Source of the DNA: Pedobacter sp. HDW13
Lineage (GTDB): Bacteria; Bacteroidota; Bacteroidia; Sphingobacteriales; Sphingobacteriaceae
Length of the DNA stretch: 64,000 bases
Reading direction: 5' to 3'
Assembly (NCBI RefSeq): GCF_011303555.1
Contig: NZ_CP049868.1
Location: 4,340,001 to 4,404,000 of the forward strand
Shown here: piece by piece, positions 55,858-63,317 of the stretch
Position numbering within the stretch: position 1 is the stretch's first letter
Layout: every line of letters starts with the position of its first letter
Notes under the pieces: model-generated
Told to the model about the DNA's origin: nothing
The model's input: the letters and a program-made list of their open reading frames with translations, nothing else
Database searches by the model: none
Program-made: the position numbers and the translations under genes

Positions 55858-56034
55858 TAGTTTTTCAATTTTTCAAAATTTAAGGTCAAAAGGCAATACA
55901 ATACCAGGCAAAATGCCGATAGTTTTTTACTGATTAATTGGTTAGTTGAGTACTTAAAATAAGCGTAATGTGTAGACTATAATCTCGACTGCTAAGGTAT
56001 ATTTTTATTTAGATTGATTAAAAATAATATTTAA

Positions 56035-56051
56035 AATAGTTTTAAACTATT
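56035..56051. promoter_or_regulatory. Fur-box-like palindrome 1
   Basis: AATAGTTT-T-AAACTATT is a perfect 8-1-8 palindrome in the 318-base divergent gap between the siderophore operon and its receptor. It is a candidate iron-repressor site by position and shape only. Confidence 0.4.
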
Positions 56052-56120
56052 GTTAATGAATTGTTTATATCTATGTTTTGTTACTTTTTTTAAGGTGTTC
56101 TCGGAAATATTTGCTTCTTA

Positions 56121-56143
56121 TTATTTGGATTTAATCCAAATAA
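56121..56143. promoter_or_regulatory. Fur-box-like palindrome 2
   Basis: TTATTTGGATT-T-AATCCAAATAA is a perfect 11-1-11 palindrome ending 32 bases before the receptor ATG. Its AT-rich 7-1-7 core resembles Fur sites reported in Bacteroidota, although GG replaces the more common GA. It is well placed to repress the receptor gene under iron-replete conditions. Confidence 0.55.
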
Positions 56144-56175
56144 ATGATTGCTTTGCGAAAAAAATAAATCATTTA

Positions 56176-58602
56176 ATGAAAAATCTATACTTAATTGCAA
56201 TCCTTATCTGTGGGTTTATAATTACAGGTAAAGCTCAAACCATTACCGGCAAGGTAATAGGCGAAACTGCACCACTAAGTGGTGCTAATATTAAAGTGCA
56301 GGGCAAAAAATCTGCGGTTACTACTGGTGCAGATGGTAGTTTCGAACTTGCACTAAGCGAAGGTTCACATCAGCTACAGGTAAGTTATGTAGGCTATGTT
56401 ACCGTATTTCAAAAAGTAAATTTAGCTAAAGGGCAAAATGTCAATTTAATCATCAACTTAAGCCCTACGGCCAACATGCAGGAGGTAGTAGTGGTATCGG
56501 CACGTAAACCAACCAAAATAAGTGAGATACCAGGTACCGTTTGGGTGGTTGATGGCGCAAAAGTGCAAGAGCAGGTTAAAGCAGGCGTGCCCTTTAAACA
56601 GGCTTTAGCCCAATTGATTCCGAGTTTAGATGCCGGACCCGAAGGCCGTACCAATTACGGTCAAAACCAGCGTGGCAGAGATGCATTGGTTATGATCGAT
56701 GGTGTATCGCTCAACAGCACGCGTGGGGTAAGCCGTCAGTTCGAATCTATCGATCCGTTTAATATCGAAAGAATTGAGGTACTATCAGGCGCGAGTGCCG
56801 TTTACGGTGGCGGTGCAACCGGAGGTATTATCAACATCATTACCAAAAAAGGACAGGATAGTCAGCCAGGTTTTACTACGCAGGTTGGTGTACGCAGTGG
56901 TTTGAAAGAAAAAAGCGATCACGATGTTCGTGTTGCACAAGCTATTTCGGGTGGCAGTAAAGATTGGAATGGCCGGATTGGTATTGCTTTCCAGAAAAAC
57001 AATGCAGCTTATGGAGCCAATGGGAAGCAGATTTTCACCGATATTACCCAAACTGATTTGCAGTACAACGAGTCTTTCGATTTTTTTGGAAGCACAGAAT
57101 TTAAATTGACAGATTATCAAAAGTTAACGGTAAATGCGCAGTATTACAATTCGGGCTATCGTGGTGATAAAGACTTGTTTTTAGGTACTAACTACGCCGG
57201 CTTATTGTCAAATGCATCGCTTTTGGAGATGAGAAATGGTTATTCATCAGATGTTGATCCTAAAACAAGCCGCGCCAATATCAATGCTAACTATCAGGCC
57301 AGCGATATTTTGGGCGGACAAACCCTTTACGTGCAGGCTGCAGCCAGAAATGAGCAGTTTAGCTTTCACCCATTTCCGGGAACAGCGGCCTTACCAGGTG
57401 TGCTTTACAGTGGCTCATCAATCCAGAATACCAATTACAGTGCTTTAAAACTGGTGTTGAATAAAGACTGGAATAAATTAAACCTAACCTATGGTATTGA
57501 TGCCGATAACGAAAATTTTAATGCACAGCAAGCGCTTTTCGATAGGGTAAAAGCGGCAACATCCGGCGGTTTAACCAATACCACGGTTGCTACTATTGCG
57601 CGTTATCCTAATTTTAGGGTAAATGGCTTATCGGGCTTTTTGCAGGCACAATTTAAGCTGGCCGATTTCTTAACCCTATCTGGTGGTGTTCGTCAGCAAC
57701 GCATGTTTGTTAAGGTTGGTGATTTTGTAGGCACAGCAGCTGCTGTACCTTTGGCTTATGGTGTAGGCCGTAACGCTACTGCTATTGCGGGTGGAAGCAA
57801 TCACTATGATGTTAATTTGCTTAATGGTGGTTTGGTATTTAAAATCAATGCACCTCAACAGGCCTGGTTTAACTATTCGCAAGGATTTAACCTGGCCGAT
57901 CCGGCAAAATATTATGGTCAGGGAACTTATACGCTGGCAGGCACCAACTGGAATTTAGGTAACTCTATCAATGTAGGTAGTTCTCCGTTAACGGGTATTA
58001 AAACCGATCAGTACGAGGCTGGTTACCGTTACCGCACTGGTGTATTTAATGCGCAAGTGGCTGCTTTTTATGCTTTATCAGATAAAAATGTAAAAACCAA
58101 CAGCACTTTCAATATCGAAGTGTATGATGAGCATGTAAGAAACCTTGGACTTGAAGGCTCGCTATCGCTTAACCTGAAAAATGGCTTCGAGGCTGGTGTA
58201 AATGGTTTGTATATCAAAACCCAAAAACAAAATGCCGATGGTACCTGGGCATTGCAGGATGTAACGGTGGCAAGTCCGTCTAAACTGGCTGGTTATATAG
58301 GTTATAACGGAAAAGTATTTGGCTTAAAAGCACAGGTTTTCCACTCATTCGATTCGAAAGGAATTTCTACTAATCTAAAAGAATACGAATTAAAAGGATA
58401 TACCACGGTTGATTTATTGGGCTCAGTAAAAATATTTACCGGAAGCTTATCAATCGGTGTTCAAAACCTGTTGAACAAGAATTACCAAACAGTTTGGAGT
58501 CAGCGTTCATCAATTTTGTATGCTGCCTTGGCTAAACCCGAAACTTTTTATTATGCCGGCCGTGGCCGTACGTACAATGTAACATATACGCTTAATTATT
58601 AG
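56176..58602 (+). CDS. TonB-dependent siderophore receptor
   Basis: About 808 residues. Signal peptide MKNLYLIAILICGFIITGKAQ, carboxypeptidase-D-like domain (TITGKVIGETAPLSGANIKVQGKKSAVTTGADGSF), TonB-box region (MQEVVVVSARKPTKISEIPG), plug (RGRDALVMIDGVSLNSTRGVSRQFESIDPFNIERIEVLSGASAVYGGGATGGIINIITKKG) and a barrel ending NVTYTLNY. The YGGGATGGIINIITK form is that of siderophore receptors rather than SusC. The frame is open from 56050, but the ATG at 56176 gives the signal peptide. It diverges from the siderophore operon, so it is very probably the cognate ferric-siderophore importer. Confidence 0.93.
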   Translation: MKNLYLIAILICGFIITGKAQTITGKVIGETAPLSGANIKVQGKKSAVTTGADGSFELALSEGSHQLQVSYVGYVTVFQKVNLAKGQNVNLIINLSPTANMQEVVVVSARKPTKISEIPGTVWVVDGAKVQEQVKAGVPFKQALAQLIPSLDAGPEGRTNYGQNQRGRDALVMIDGVSLNSTRGVSRQFESIDPFNIERIEVLSGASAVYGGGATGGIINIITKKGQDSQPGFTTQVGVRSGLKEKSDHDVRVAQAISGGSKDWNGRIGIAFQKNNAAYGANGKQIFTDITQTDLQYNESFDFFGSTEFKLTDYQKLTVNAQYYNSGYRGDKDLFLGTNYAGLLSNASLLEMRNGYSSDVDPKTSRANINANYQASDILGGQTLYVQAAARNEQFSFHPFPGTAALPGVLYSGSSIQNTNYSALKLVLNKDWNKLNLTYGIDADNENFNAQQALFDRVKAATSGGLTNTTVATIARYPNFRVNGLSGFLQAQFKLADFLTLSGGVRQQRMFVKVGDFVGTAAAVPLAYGVGRNATAIAGGSNHYDVNLLNGGLVFKINAPQQAWFNYSQGFNLADPAKYYGQGTYTLAGTNWNLGNSINVGSSPLTGIKTDQYEAGYRYRTGVFNAQVAAFYALSDKNVKTNSTFNIEVYDEHVRNLGLEGSLSLNLKNGFEAGVNGLYIKTQKQNADGTWALQDVTVASPSKLAGYIGYNGKVFGLKAQVFHSFDSKGISTNLKEYELKGYTTVDLLGSVKIFTGSLSIGVQNLLNKNYQTVWSQRSSILYAALAKPETFYYAGRGRTYNVTYTLNY

Positions 58603-58627
58603 GTTCAATAGATTGCTTTGTGATCCG

Positions 58628-58713
58628 TCATTCCCAACTTGATTGGGAATCGTAATGCCTTAGCAAGGTTTTTTTAGTTGCATTAAGATTCCCGCCTGCG
58701 CGGGAATGACGAC
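58628..58713. repeat. REP-like inverted repeat (CGTCATTCCCAA family), copy 2
   Basis: CGTCATTCCCAACTTGATTG opens the element and CGCGGGAATGACGAC closes it, with AAGATTCCCGCCTGCGCGGGAAT as an inner hairpin. It is the same family as 44041-44113 and lies between two convergent genes. Confidence 0.75.
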
Positions 58714-58717
58714 CCTC

Positions 58718-58755
58718 TAAACACTAAATGCACCATGTTGGGCATTTAGTGTTTA
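58718..58755. terminator. Bidirectional terminator overlapping the metallophosphoesterase stop
   Basis: TAAACACTAAATGC (58718-58731) pairs perfectly with GCATTTAGTGTTTA (58742-58755) around a 10-base loop. The right arm contains the last codons and stop of the minus-strand gene, which ends at 58746. Confidence 0.7.
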
Positions 58756-59972
58756 TTTCGCTTCAATTCAATCACCGTTACCTCGGGCCAGATTCCAATC
58801 CGACCAGAAAAGCCAAGGAAACCAAAGCCACGGTTTACGTTTAAATACCTACCGTTCTCGGTTTTAATGCCTGCCCAATGTTTGTAGCGGTATTTCACCG
58901 GACTCCATTTAATACCAAAAGCCTCGATGCCAAACTGCATGCCATGCGTATGACCAGCCAGCGACAATTGTATTTTTGAAGGATAATTTTTTACCTGCGC
59001 ATCCCAATGCGAAGGATCGTGAGAGAGCAGAATTTTGAAATCATTGGCAGTGGTATTGGCCAAAGCTTTATTTAAATCGCCCCGTTCGCCAAAACCAATT
59101 CCCCAGTTTTCTATCCCGGCCAGGATAATTTTTTCGCCATTCTTATGCAGTTCTACGTGCTCATCCAGCAATAACTTAAAGCCGAGCTCTTTATGGTAAG
59201 CTTTTAACTGATCGAGGTTTTTGATCTTCTCCGCTTCGCTTGGCCATTTTACATAATCGCCATAATCATGATTACCCAAAACCGAAAACTGTCCGAAAGG
59301 TGCCTTTATTTGCGAGAAATGACCAATGTAAGGCACAATCTCTGAGGAAATATTGTTGACCAAATCGCCCGTAAACACAAACAAATCGCTTTTTTGTGCA
59401 TTAATTAAATCAATGCCCTTTTGTACTGCTTTGGGGTTAGTAAAACTGCCGGCGTGCACATCCGAAATTTGGGTTAAGGTAAAACCATCGAAAGCTGCTG
59501 GCAGATCGTCGAAATACAAAGTATGTTTAATTACCCTGTAGGCATATTTCCCCTGGGTAATGCCGTAGGCAAATAATCCAATGGTTAAGCAAAACATTAC
59601 AAAAGCAAAATCGACCCAATAATTGCTACGGGCTAAAAGGTGGAAACCGCCACCATTAAAGCTACCCGTAATTCCGAACAGGAAACGGTAAATATCGCCT
59701 AGCAGCAAGAAGATCGCAAAAACTACTTCCGCAGTAAAAATGATCAGGAAAGTATGGCTTACGATTTGAAAAAAGCGGTTTATGCCCTGAATACGCATTT
59801 GCTGGATGGCATAAAACAAAGCAAAGGTTAAGCCGACAATAAAAACCCAGAAGATAGGACTAAGCCAGGTAGATTGATTTAAAGTGCCCAAACCTGATAA
59901 AACGTATGCATTTAAGGCAAAAAACATAAATGCTACAATAAGGAGCGGGATGAGGTTGAGTTTTCTTTTCAT
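58746..59972 (-). CDS. Membrane-anchored metallophosphoesterase (YkuE-like)
   Basis: About 408 residues. Four or so hydrophobic helices occupy the first 150 residues, and the catalytic domain follows with the calcineurin-like metal motifs in order: QISDVHAGS, FTGDLVNN, LGNHDYGDY, LLSHDPSHW and LAGHTHGMQFG. It hydrolyses phosphoesters, and YkuE-type members have been linked to lipid or envelope substrates. The ATG at 59970-59972 (MKRKLNLIPLL) is preferred; the longer frame from 60041 adds a non-membrane leader unlike the family. It converges with the receptor gene and shares a bidirectional terminator. The substrate is unknown. Confidence 0.88.
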   Translation of the reverse strand: MKRKLNLIPLLIVAFMFFALNAYVLSGLGTLNQSTWLSPIFWVFIVGLTFALFYAIQQMRIQGINRFFQIVSHTFLIIFTAEVVFAIFLLLGDIYRFLFGITGSFNGGGFHLLARSNYWVDFAFVMFCLTIGLFAYGITQGKYAYRVIKHTLYFDDLPAAFDGFTLTQISDVHAGSFTNPKAVQKGIDLINAQKSDLFVFTGDLVNNISSEIVPYIGHFSQIKAPFGQFSVLGNHDYGDYVKWPSEAEKIKNLDQLKAYHKELGFKLLLDEHVELHKNGEKIILAGIENWGIGFGERGDLNKALANTTANDFKILLSHDPSHWDAQVKNYPSKIQLSLAGHTHGMQFGIEAFGIKWSPVKYRYKHWAGIKTENGRYLNVNRGFGFLGFSGRIGIWPEVTVIELKRNKH

Positions 59973-60171
59973 TACAAATTGATAAGAGGCATAAAGATAA
60001 ATGTAGGGCTTAAACGCAGATAAATTGCCTGCAGTTTGCAAGTTGGATTATTTTTACGCTTCTTTGATTAAAATGTATCTAAAAGGAGTGAGGCTCTGAT
60101 TTAAATAATATGCTACAGCTAGAAAACATAATAGCCTGAATAGCGTATTTTAATAATTTACTTTCTTTTAT

Positions 60172-60179
60172 TAGCTTTG
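60172..60179 (+). promoter_or_regulatory. Candidate -7 box directly before the Rrf2 regulator
   Basis: TAGCTTTG matches TAnnTTTG and ends seven bases before the ATG at 60187, so the mRNA would have almost no leader. No TTG stands at the expected -33 distance. Confidence 0.5.
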
Positions 60180-60186
60180 TGCGAAT

Positions 60187-60633
60187 ATGCTGTCGAAAAA
60201 AACAAAATACGCCATAAAGGCACTTGTTGCTCTTGGTAAAAATTTAGATAAACCACCAATGCAGATCTCAAAAATTGCAGAGGAAGAGCATATCCCAAAA
60301 AAATTCCTGGAGCAAATTTTACTTGATTTACGTAATGCAGGCTTTTTATACAGTAAAAAGGGAGCCGGAGGCGGTTACAGCCTGAATAAAAAGCCCGAAG
60401 AAATTCTTTTGGTGCATATTATGCGGGTTACTGATGGTCCCATTGCCATGGTACCTTGTGCCAGCTTAAACTTCTATCACAAATGCGATGAATGCGAGGA
60501 TGAAAAGACTTGCGGAATCAGAAGTGCATTTATTGATGTGAGAGACGCCACATTGAAGGTTTTAAGTGAAACCAGTATCGCCGATGTAATTAATCGTGAG
60601 GACACGCTAAAGCTGGCTATCGAAAAATTGTAA
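60187..60633 (+). CDS. Rrf2-family transcriptional regulator
   Basis: A 148-residue winged-helix regulator: YAIKALVALGKN, then QISKIAEEEHIPKKFLEQILLDLRNAGFLYSKKGAGGGYSL, the standard Rrf2 DNA-binding half. Four cysteines at 91, 100, 103 and 109 (VPCAS, HKCDECEDEKTCGI) form the cluster- or thiol-sensing region. The sulfite reductase gene follows in the same direction, so a role in sulfur assimilation, like CymR or IscR-type regulators, is likely but inferred. A terminator at 60661 separates the two transcripts. Confidence 0.9.
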   Translation: MLSKKTKYAIKALVALGKNLDKPPMQISKIAEEEHIPKKFLEQILLDLRNAGFLYSKKGAGGGYSLNKKPEEILLVHIMRVTDGPIAMVPCASLNFYHKCDECEDEKTCGIRSAFIDVRDATLKVLSETSIADVINREDTLKLAIEKL

Positions 60634-60660
60634 GAGATTATTTTAATCATAATGATCTAA

Positions 60661-60688
60661 AGGTTGGTGTCTTCACCAACCTTTTTTT
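60661..60688 (+). terminator. Intrinsic terminator after the Rrf2 gene
   Basis: AGGTTGGTG and CACCAACCT (60661-60669 and 60673-60681) form a perfect 9-bp stem followed by seven T residues. It is the first of three related hairpins. Confidence 0.85.
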
Positions 60689-60700
60689 ATTGCCTGTTTC

Positions 60701-60780
60701 GGTCGGTGTGGACACCAACCGATAGGATAAAGGAGCCAGGTTATTTCTTAGTATCTAATGGTTGGTGTCCTCACCAACCA
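60701..60780. repeat. Two further GGTTGGTG hairpins
   Basis: GGTCGGTG/CACCAACC (60701-60720) and TGGTTGGTG/CACCAACCA (60759-60780) repeat the stem of the terminator at 60661 but lack T-tracts. They lie before the cysteine leader promoter and may be REP-like copies of the terminator stem. From 60781 to 60955 I see nothing else. Confidence 0.65.
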
Positions 60781-60955
60781 GCTTAGCCTCCGGCTATCTT
60801 CAAAAATAAATTACGGACAGCAACATTTTTTAGCAAACGATTGCACAGCCTATTAAAGGCGAAAAACCAACAGAAAACTGTCGTTAAGGGTTTACAGATT
60901 AACACCGTATCGTAATTTTTTTCATAAAAAATTACGACTATTCCTATATACTTTA

Positions 60956-60963
60956 TATATTTG
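60956..60963 (+). promoter_or_regulatory. -7 promoter box of the sulfite reductase leader
   Basis: TATATTTG is an exact TAnnTTTG match. It ends four bases before the ATG of the cysteine-rich leader ORF, placing the start site at or next to that ATG, as in leaderless transcripts. The -33 region has no obvious TTG. Confidence 0.65.
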
Positions 60964-60967
60964 ACGG

Positions 60968-61036
60968 ATGAACCTAAATTTTATACCTAATAGAGCCGCT
61001 ATCCGGATGATGTGCTGTTGTTGTAAAACACGGTAA
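60968..61036 (+). CDS. Cysteine-rich leader peptide, 22 codons
   Basis: The ORF ends RMMCCCCKTR and has four consecutive cysteine codons (TGC TGT TGT TGT, 61013-61024), then TAA at 61034-61036. It lies directly after a -7 box, so it may be translated from a leaderless mRNA. A terminator follows at 61073-61102 and the sulfite reductase gene at 61123. A run of Cys codons before a cysteine-biosynthesis gene is the layout of a leader-peptide attenuator, in which scarce charged tRNA-Cys stalls the ribosome. Leaderless polycysteine ORFs with this role are known in mycobacteria. Expression here is not proven. Confidence 0.75.
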   Translation: MNLNFIPNRAAIRMMCCCCKTR

Positions 61037-61037
61037 C

Positions 61038-61102
61038 AGGAGCCTATAGATAATTTAAGTATAAAATATTGGATGCTTCTCGGTAAAAGGGAAGCATTTT
61101 TT
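61038..61102 (+). terminator. Attenuator: terminator and candidate antiterminator before sulfite reductase
   Basis: ATGCTTCTC (61073-61081) pairs with GGGAAGCAT (61089-61097) around a 7-base loop and is followed by a T-run (61097-61102), a standard intrinsic terminator 20 bases before the coding start. AGGAGC (61038-61043) can instead pair with GCTTCT (61075-61080), opening it. CTGTT within the Cys codons (61015-61019) can pair with AACAG (61035-61039), so translation of the leader could select between structures. Confidence 0.7.
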
Positions 61103-61122
61103 GAATAAAGCTAACAACACAT

Positions 61123-63213
61123 ATGCAAACTTTCAGAACAGAACTCGAAAACAATATTGTCGAGCAGGACATTATCGATTTAGAGAATAAGATTAAAGCC
61201 TTTCGGGATGGTACAATCCACGACGAAAAGTTTAGGAGCCTGCGTTTAGCACGCGGTGTTTACGGACAAAGACAGCCGGGAGTGCAAATGATCCGGATTA
61301 AGCTGCCTTTTGGAAAGGTTACTTTTAAGCAGTTATTGCGCATTGCCGATATTGCCGATGAGTATGGAAGTGGCAATTTACACTTAACCACCCGTCAGGA
61401 TATCCAGTTGCACTATGTAAGTTTAGACCGGACACCAGAACTTTGGGCTAAATTAGAGCAAGATGATATTACCCTGCGTGAGGCTTGTGGTAACACGGTG
61501 CGTAATGTAACGGCATCGCCAAATTCGGGCATCGATAAAGATGAGCCGTTTGATGTTTCACCATACGCGCACGCTGTTTTTAAATACTTTTTGCGTAACC
61601 CAATCTGTCAGGAAATGGGTCGTAAAATTAAAATTTCATTCTCTTCGAGTGATAAGGATACTGCATTTAGCTACATTCATGATTTAGGTTTTATTCCGAA
61701 AATTAACGAAAAGGGCGAACGTGGATTTAAAGTTTTATTTGCTGGTGGTTTAGGTGCACAACCTTTCTTAGCCAGTGCCGTTCACGAATTTTTGCACGAA
61801 GATCAGATCATTCCTTTTACAGAGTCTGTGCTTCGCGTTTTCGACCGTTATGGCGAACGTACCAATAGAAATAAAGCGCGTTTAAAATACCTGGTTCAAA
61901 AATTAGGTTTAGACGAAGTTTTACGCCTGGTTGCCGAAGAGCGCATTGCCAATAAAGTAAAAAGCTTTAAAATAGATTTAAATACAATCGCCGAACCCAT
62001 TTTGCCAGCAGAGCAAGATTACCCGGCGGTAGAAATTTTAAACGAAACCCACTACAAACACTGGTCGGCTACCAACGTGGTAGAGCAGAAACAGGCTGGT
62101 TTTTATTCGGTGTATGTAAAAGTACAGGTAGGTGATATTAAAACAGATAAAGCAAGGGTCTTTGTTGATGCCATCAGGCCGTATGTTGCCGATGAAATCA
62201 GGCTTACACAAAACCAGGGTTTGTTATTAAAATATGTACGCAAAGAAGCTTTACCTGCTTTATATGCGGAGTTAAATAAAATTGGTTTTACCACTGCCGG
62301 TTTCGATAGTGTTGCCGATATTACCACTTGCCCGGGAACAGATACCTGTAATTTAGGTATTGCCAACTCTATGACATTGGCCGAGGTGTTGGAAGATGTG
62401 ATTTATACCGATTTCCCTGAATTGATTTATGAAAAAAACATCAAAATCAAAATCAGTGGCTGTATGAACTCTTGTGGTCAGCATGGTTTAGCCGAGATTG
62501 GTTTTCACGGCAGTTCGGTAAAAGCCGAAGGAAAAGTGGTTCCGGCGGTTCAGGTAATGCTTGGTGGTGGTACTGTAGGCGATGGCGTTGGTCGTGTGGC
62601 AGAACGTGTAATCAAAGTTCCATCAAAAAGAGCAACCAGTGTTTTGCATTTCATTTTAAATGATTTTAAAGCGAATAACCTGGCTGATGAGAATTTTCAC
62701 CAGTATTACGATAGAAAAGGTAAAGACCATTTTTATCAGTTATTAAAACCACTGGCCGATTTAACTAATCTGCAAACTGAAGAATTTGTAGATTGGGGAC
62801 ACGTAGAGCCTTTTGTTACCGCAATCGGTGTGGGTGAATGTGCTGGTGTAGTGATTGATTTGGTTGCTACTTTATTGTTGGAAGCCGACGAAAAATTTGA
62901 CTGGGCAAAGCAAAACTTAGAGAAAGGTGCTTATGCTGATGCGATTTACCATACCTACAGTACGTTTGTAAGTGCAGCAAAATCTTTGTTGCTGGATAAA
63001 GGTGTAAACAGCAGTACCCAGGTTGGCGTGATTCGCGAGTTCGATAACCATTATGTGGAAACTGGCGAATTTAATCTGGCCACTAACTTTTCTGATTTGG
63101 TTCTTCAGATTAATAAAAATGAACCAAGTGCTGAATTTGCCCAAAAATATTTTGAACAAGCCAATCAGTTTTTAAATCAGATTAAAGAAAAAAGAGGAGT
63201 ATTGGTGAAATGA
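61123..63213 (+). CDS. Siroheme-dependent sulfite/nitrite reductase
   Basis: A 696-residue cytoplasmic hemoprotein that reduces sulfite to sulfide (six electrons) for cysteine synthesis. It has two ferredoxin-like half-domains (LPFGKVTFKQLLRIADIADEYGSGNLHLTTRQDIQLH, and the second from HYKHWSATNV), and the [4Fe-4S]-siroheme cysteines C403 and C409 in CPGTDTCNLG and C447 and C451 in CMNSCGQHG. About 120 extra C-terminal residues follow the core and include a helical part (LLEADEKFDWAKQNLEKGAYADAIYHTYSTFV), common in Bacteroidota homologues. Nitrite is possible by family, but the leader with Cys codons and the SUMT gene favour sulfite. Confidence 0.9.
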   Translation: MQTFRTELENNIVEQDIIDLENKIKAFRDGTIHDEKFRSLRLARGVYGQRQPGVQMIRIKLPFGKVTFKQLLRIADIADEYGSGNLHLTTRQDIQLHYVSLDRTPELWAKLEQDDITLREACGNTVRNVTASPNSGIDKDEPFDVSPYAHAVFKYFLRNPICQEMGRKIKISFSSSDKDTAFSYIHDLGFIPKINEKGERGFKVLFAGGLGAQPFLASAVHEFLHEDQIIPFTESVLRVFDRYGERTNRNKARLKYLVQKLGLDEVLRLVAEERIANKVKSFKIDLNTIAEPILPAEQDYPAVEILNETHYKHWSATNVVEQKQAGFYSVYVKVQVGDIKTDKARVFVDAIRPYVADEIRLTQNQGLLLKYVRKEALPALYAELNKIGFTTAGFDSVADITTCPGTDTCNLGIANSMTLAEVLEDVIYTDFPELIYEKNIKIKISGCMNSCGQHGLAEIGFHGSSVKAEGKVVPAVQVMLGGGTVGDGVGRVAERVIKVPSKRATSVLHFILNDFKANNLADENFHQYYDRKGKDHFYQLLKPLADLTNLQTEEFVDWGHVEPFVTAIGVGECAGVVIDLVATLLLEADEKFDWAKQNLEKGAYADAIYHTYSTFVSAAKSLLLDKGVNSSTQVGVIREFDNHYVETGEFNLATNFSDLVLQINKNEPSAEFAQKYFEQANQFLNQIKEKRGVLVK

Positions 63214-63317
63214 GATTGAAGACAATTGATATGAGATTTGAGAACTGCATACGCTAAACGCCATGCGCCAAACAACTCTTCATTCAGTTATTCAAAATTC
63301 AATAATTAAAAAGAAAC

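Noticed and set aside
60968..61122. Metabolite riboswitch (for example SAM-type) before sulfite reductase
   Set aside because: Only about 36 bases lie between the leader ORF stop and the terminator, too little for a known aptamer, and the Cys-codon ORF explains the arrangement better.
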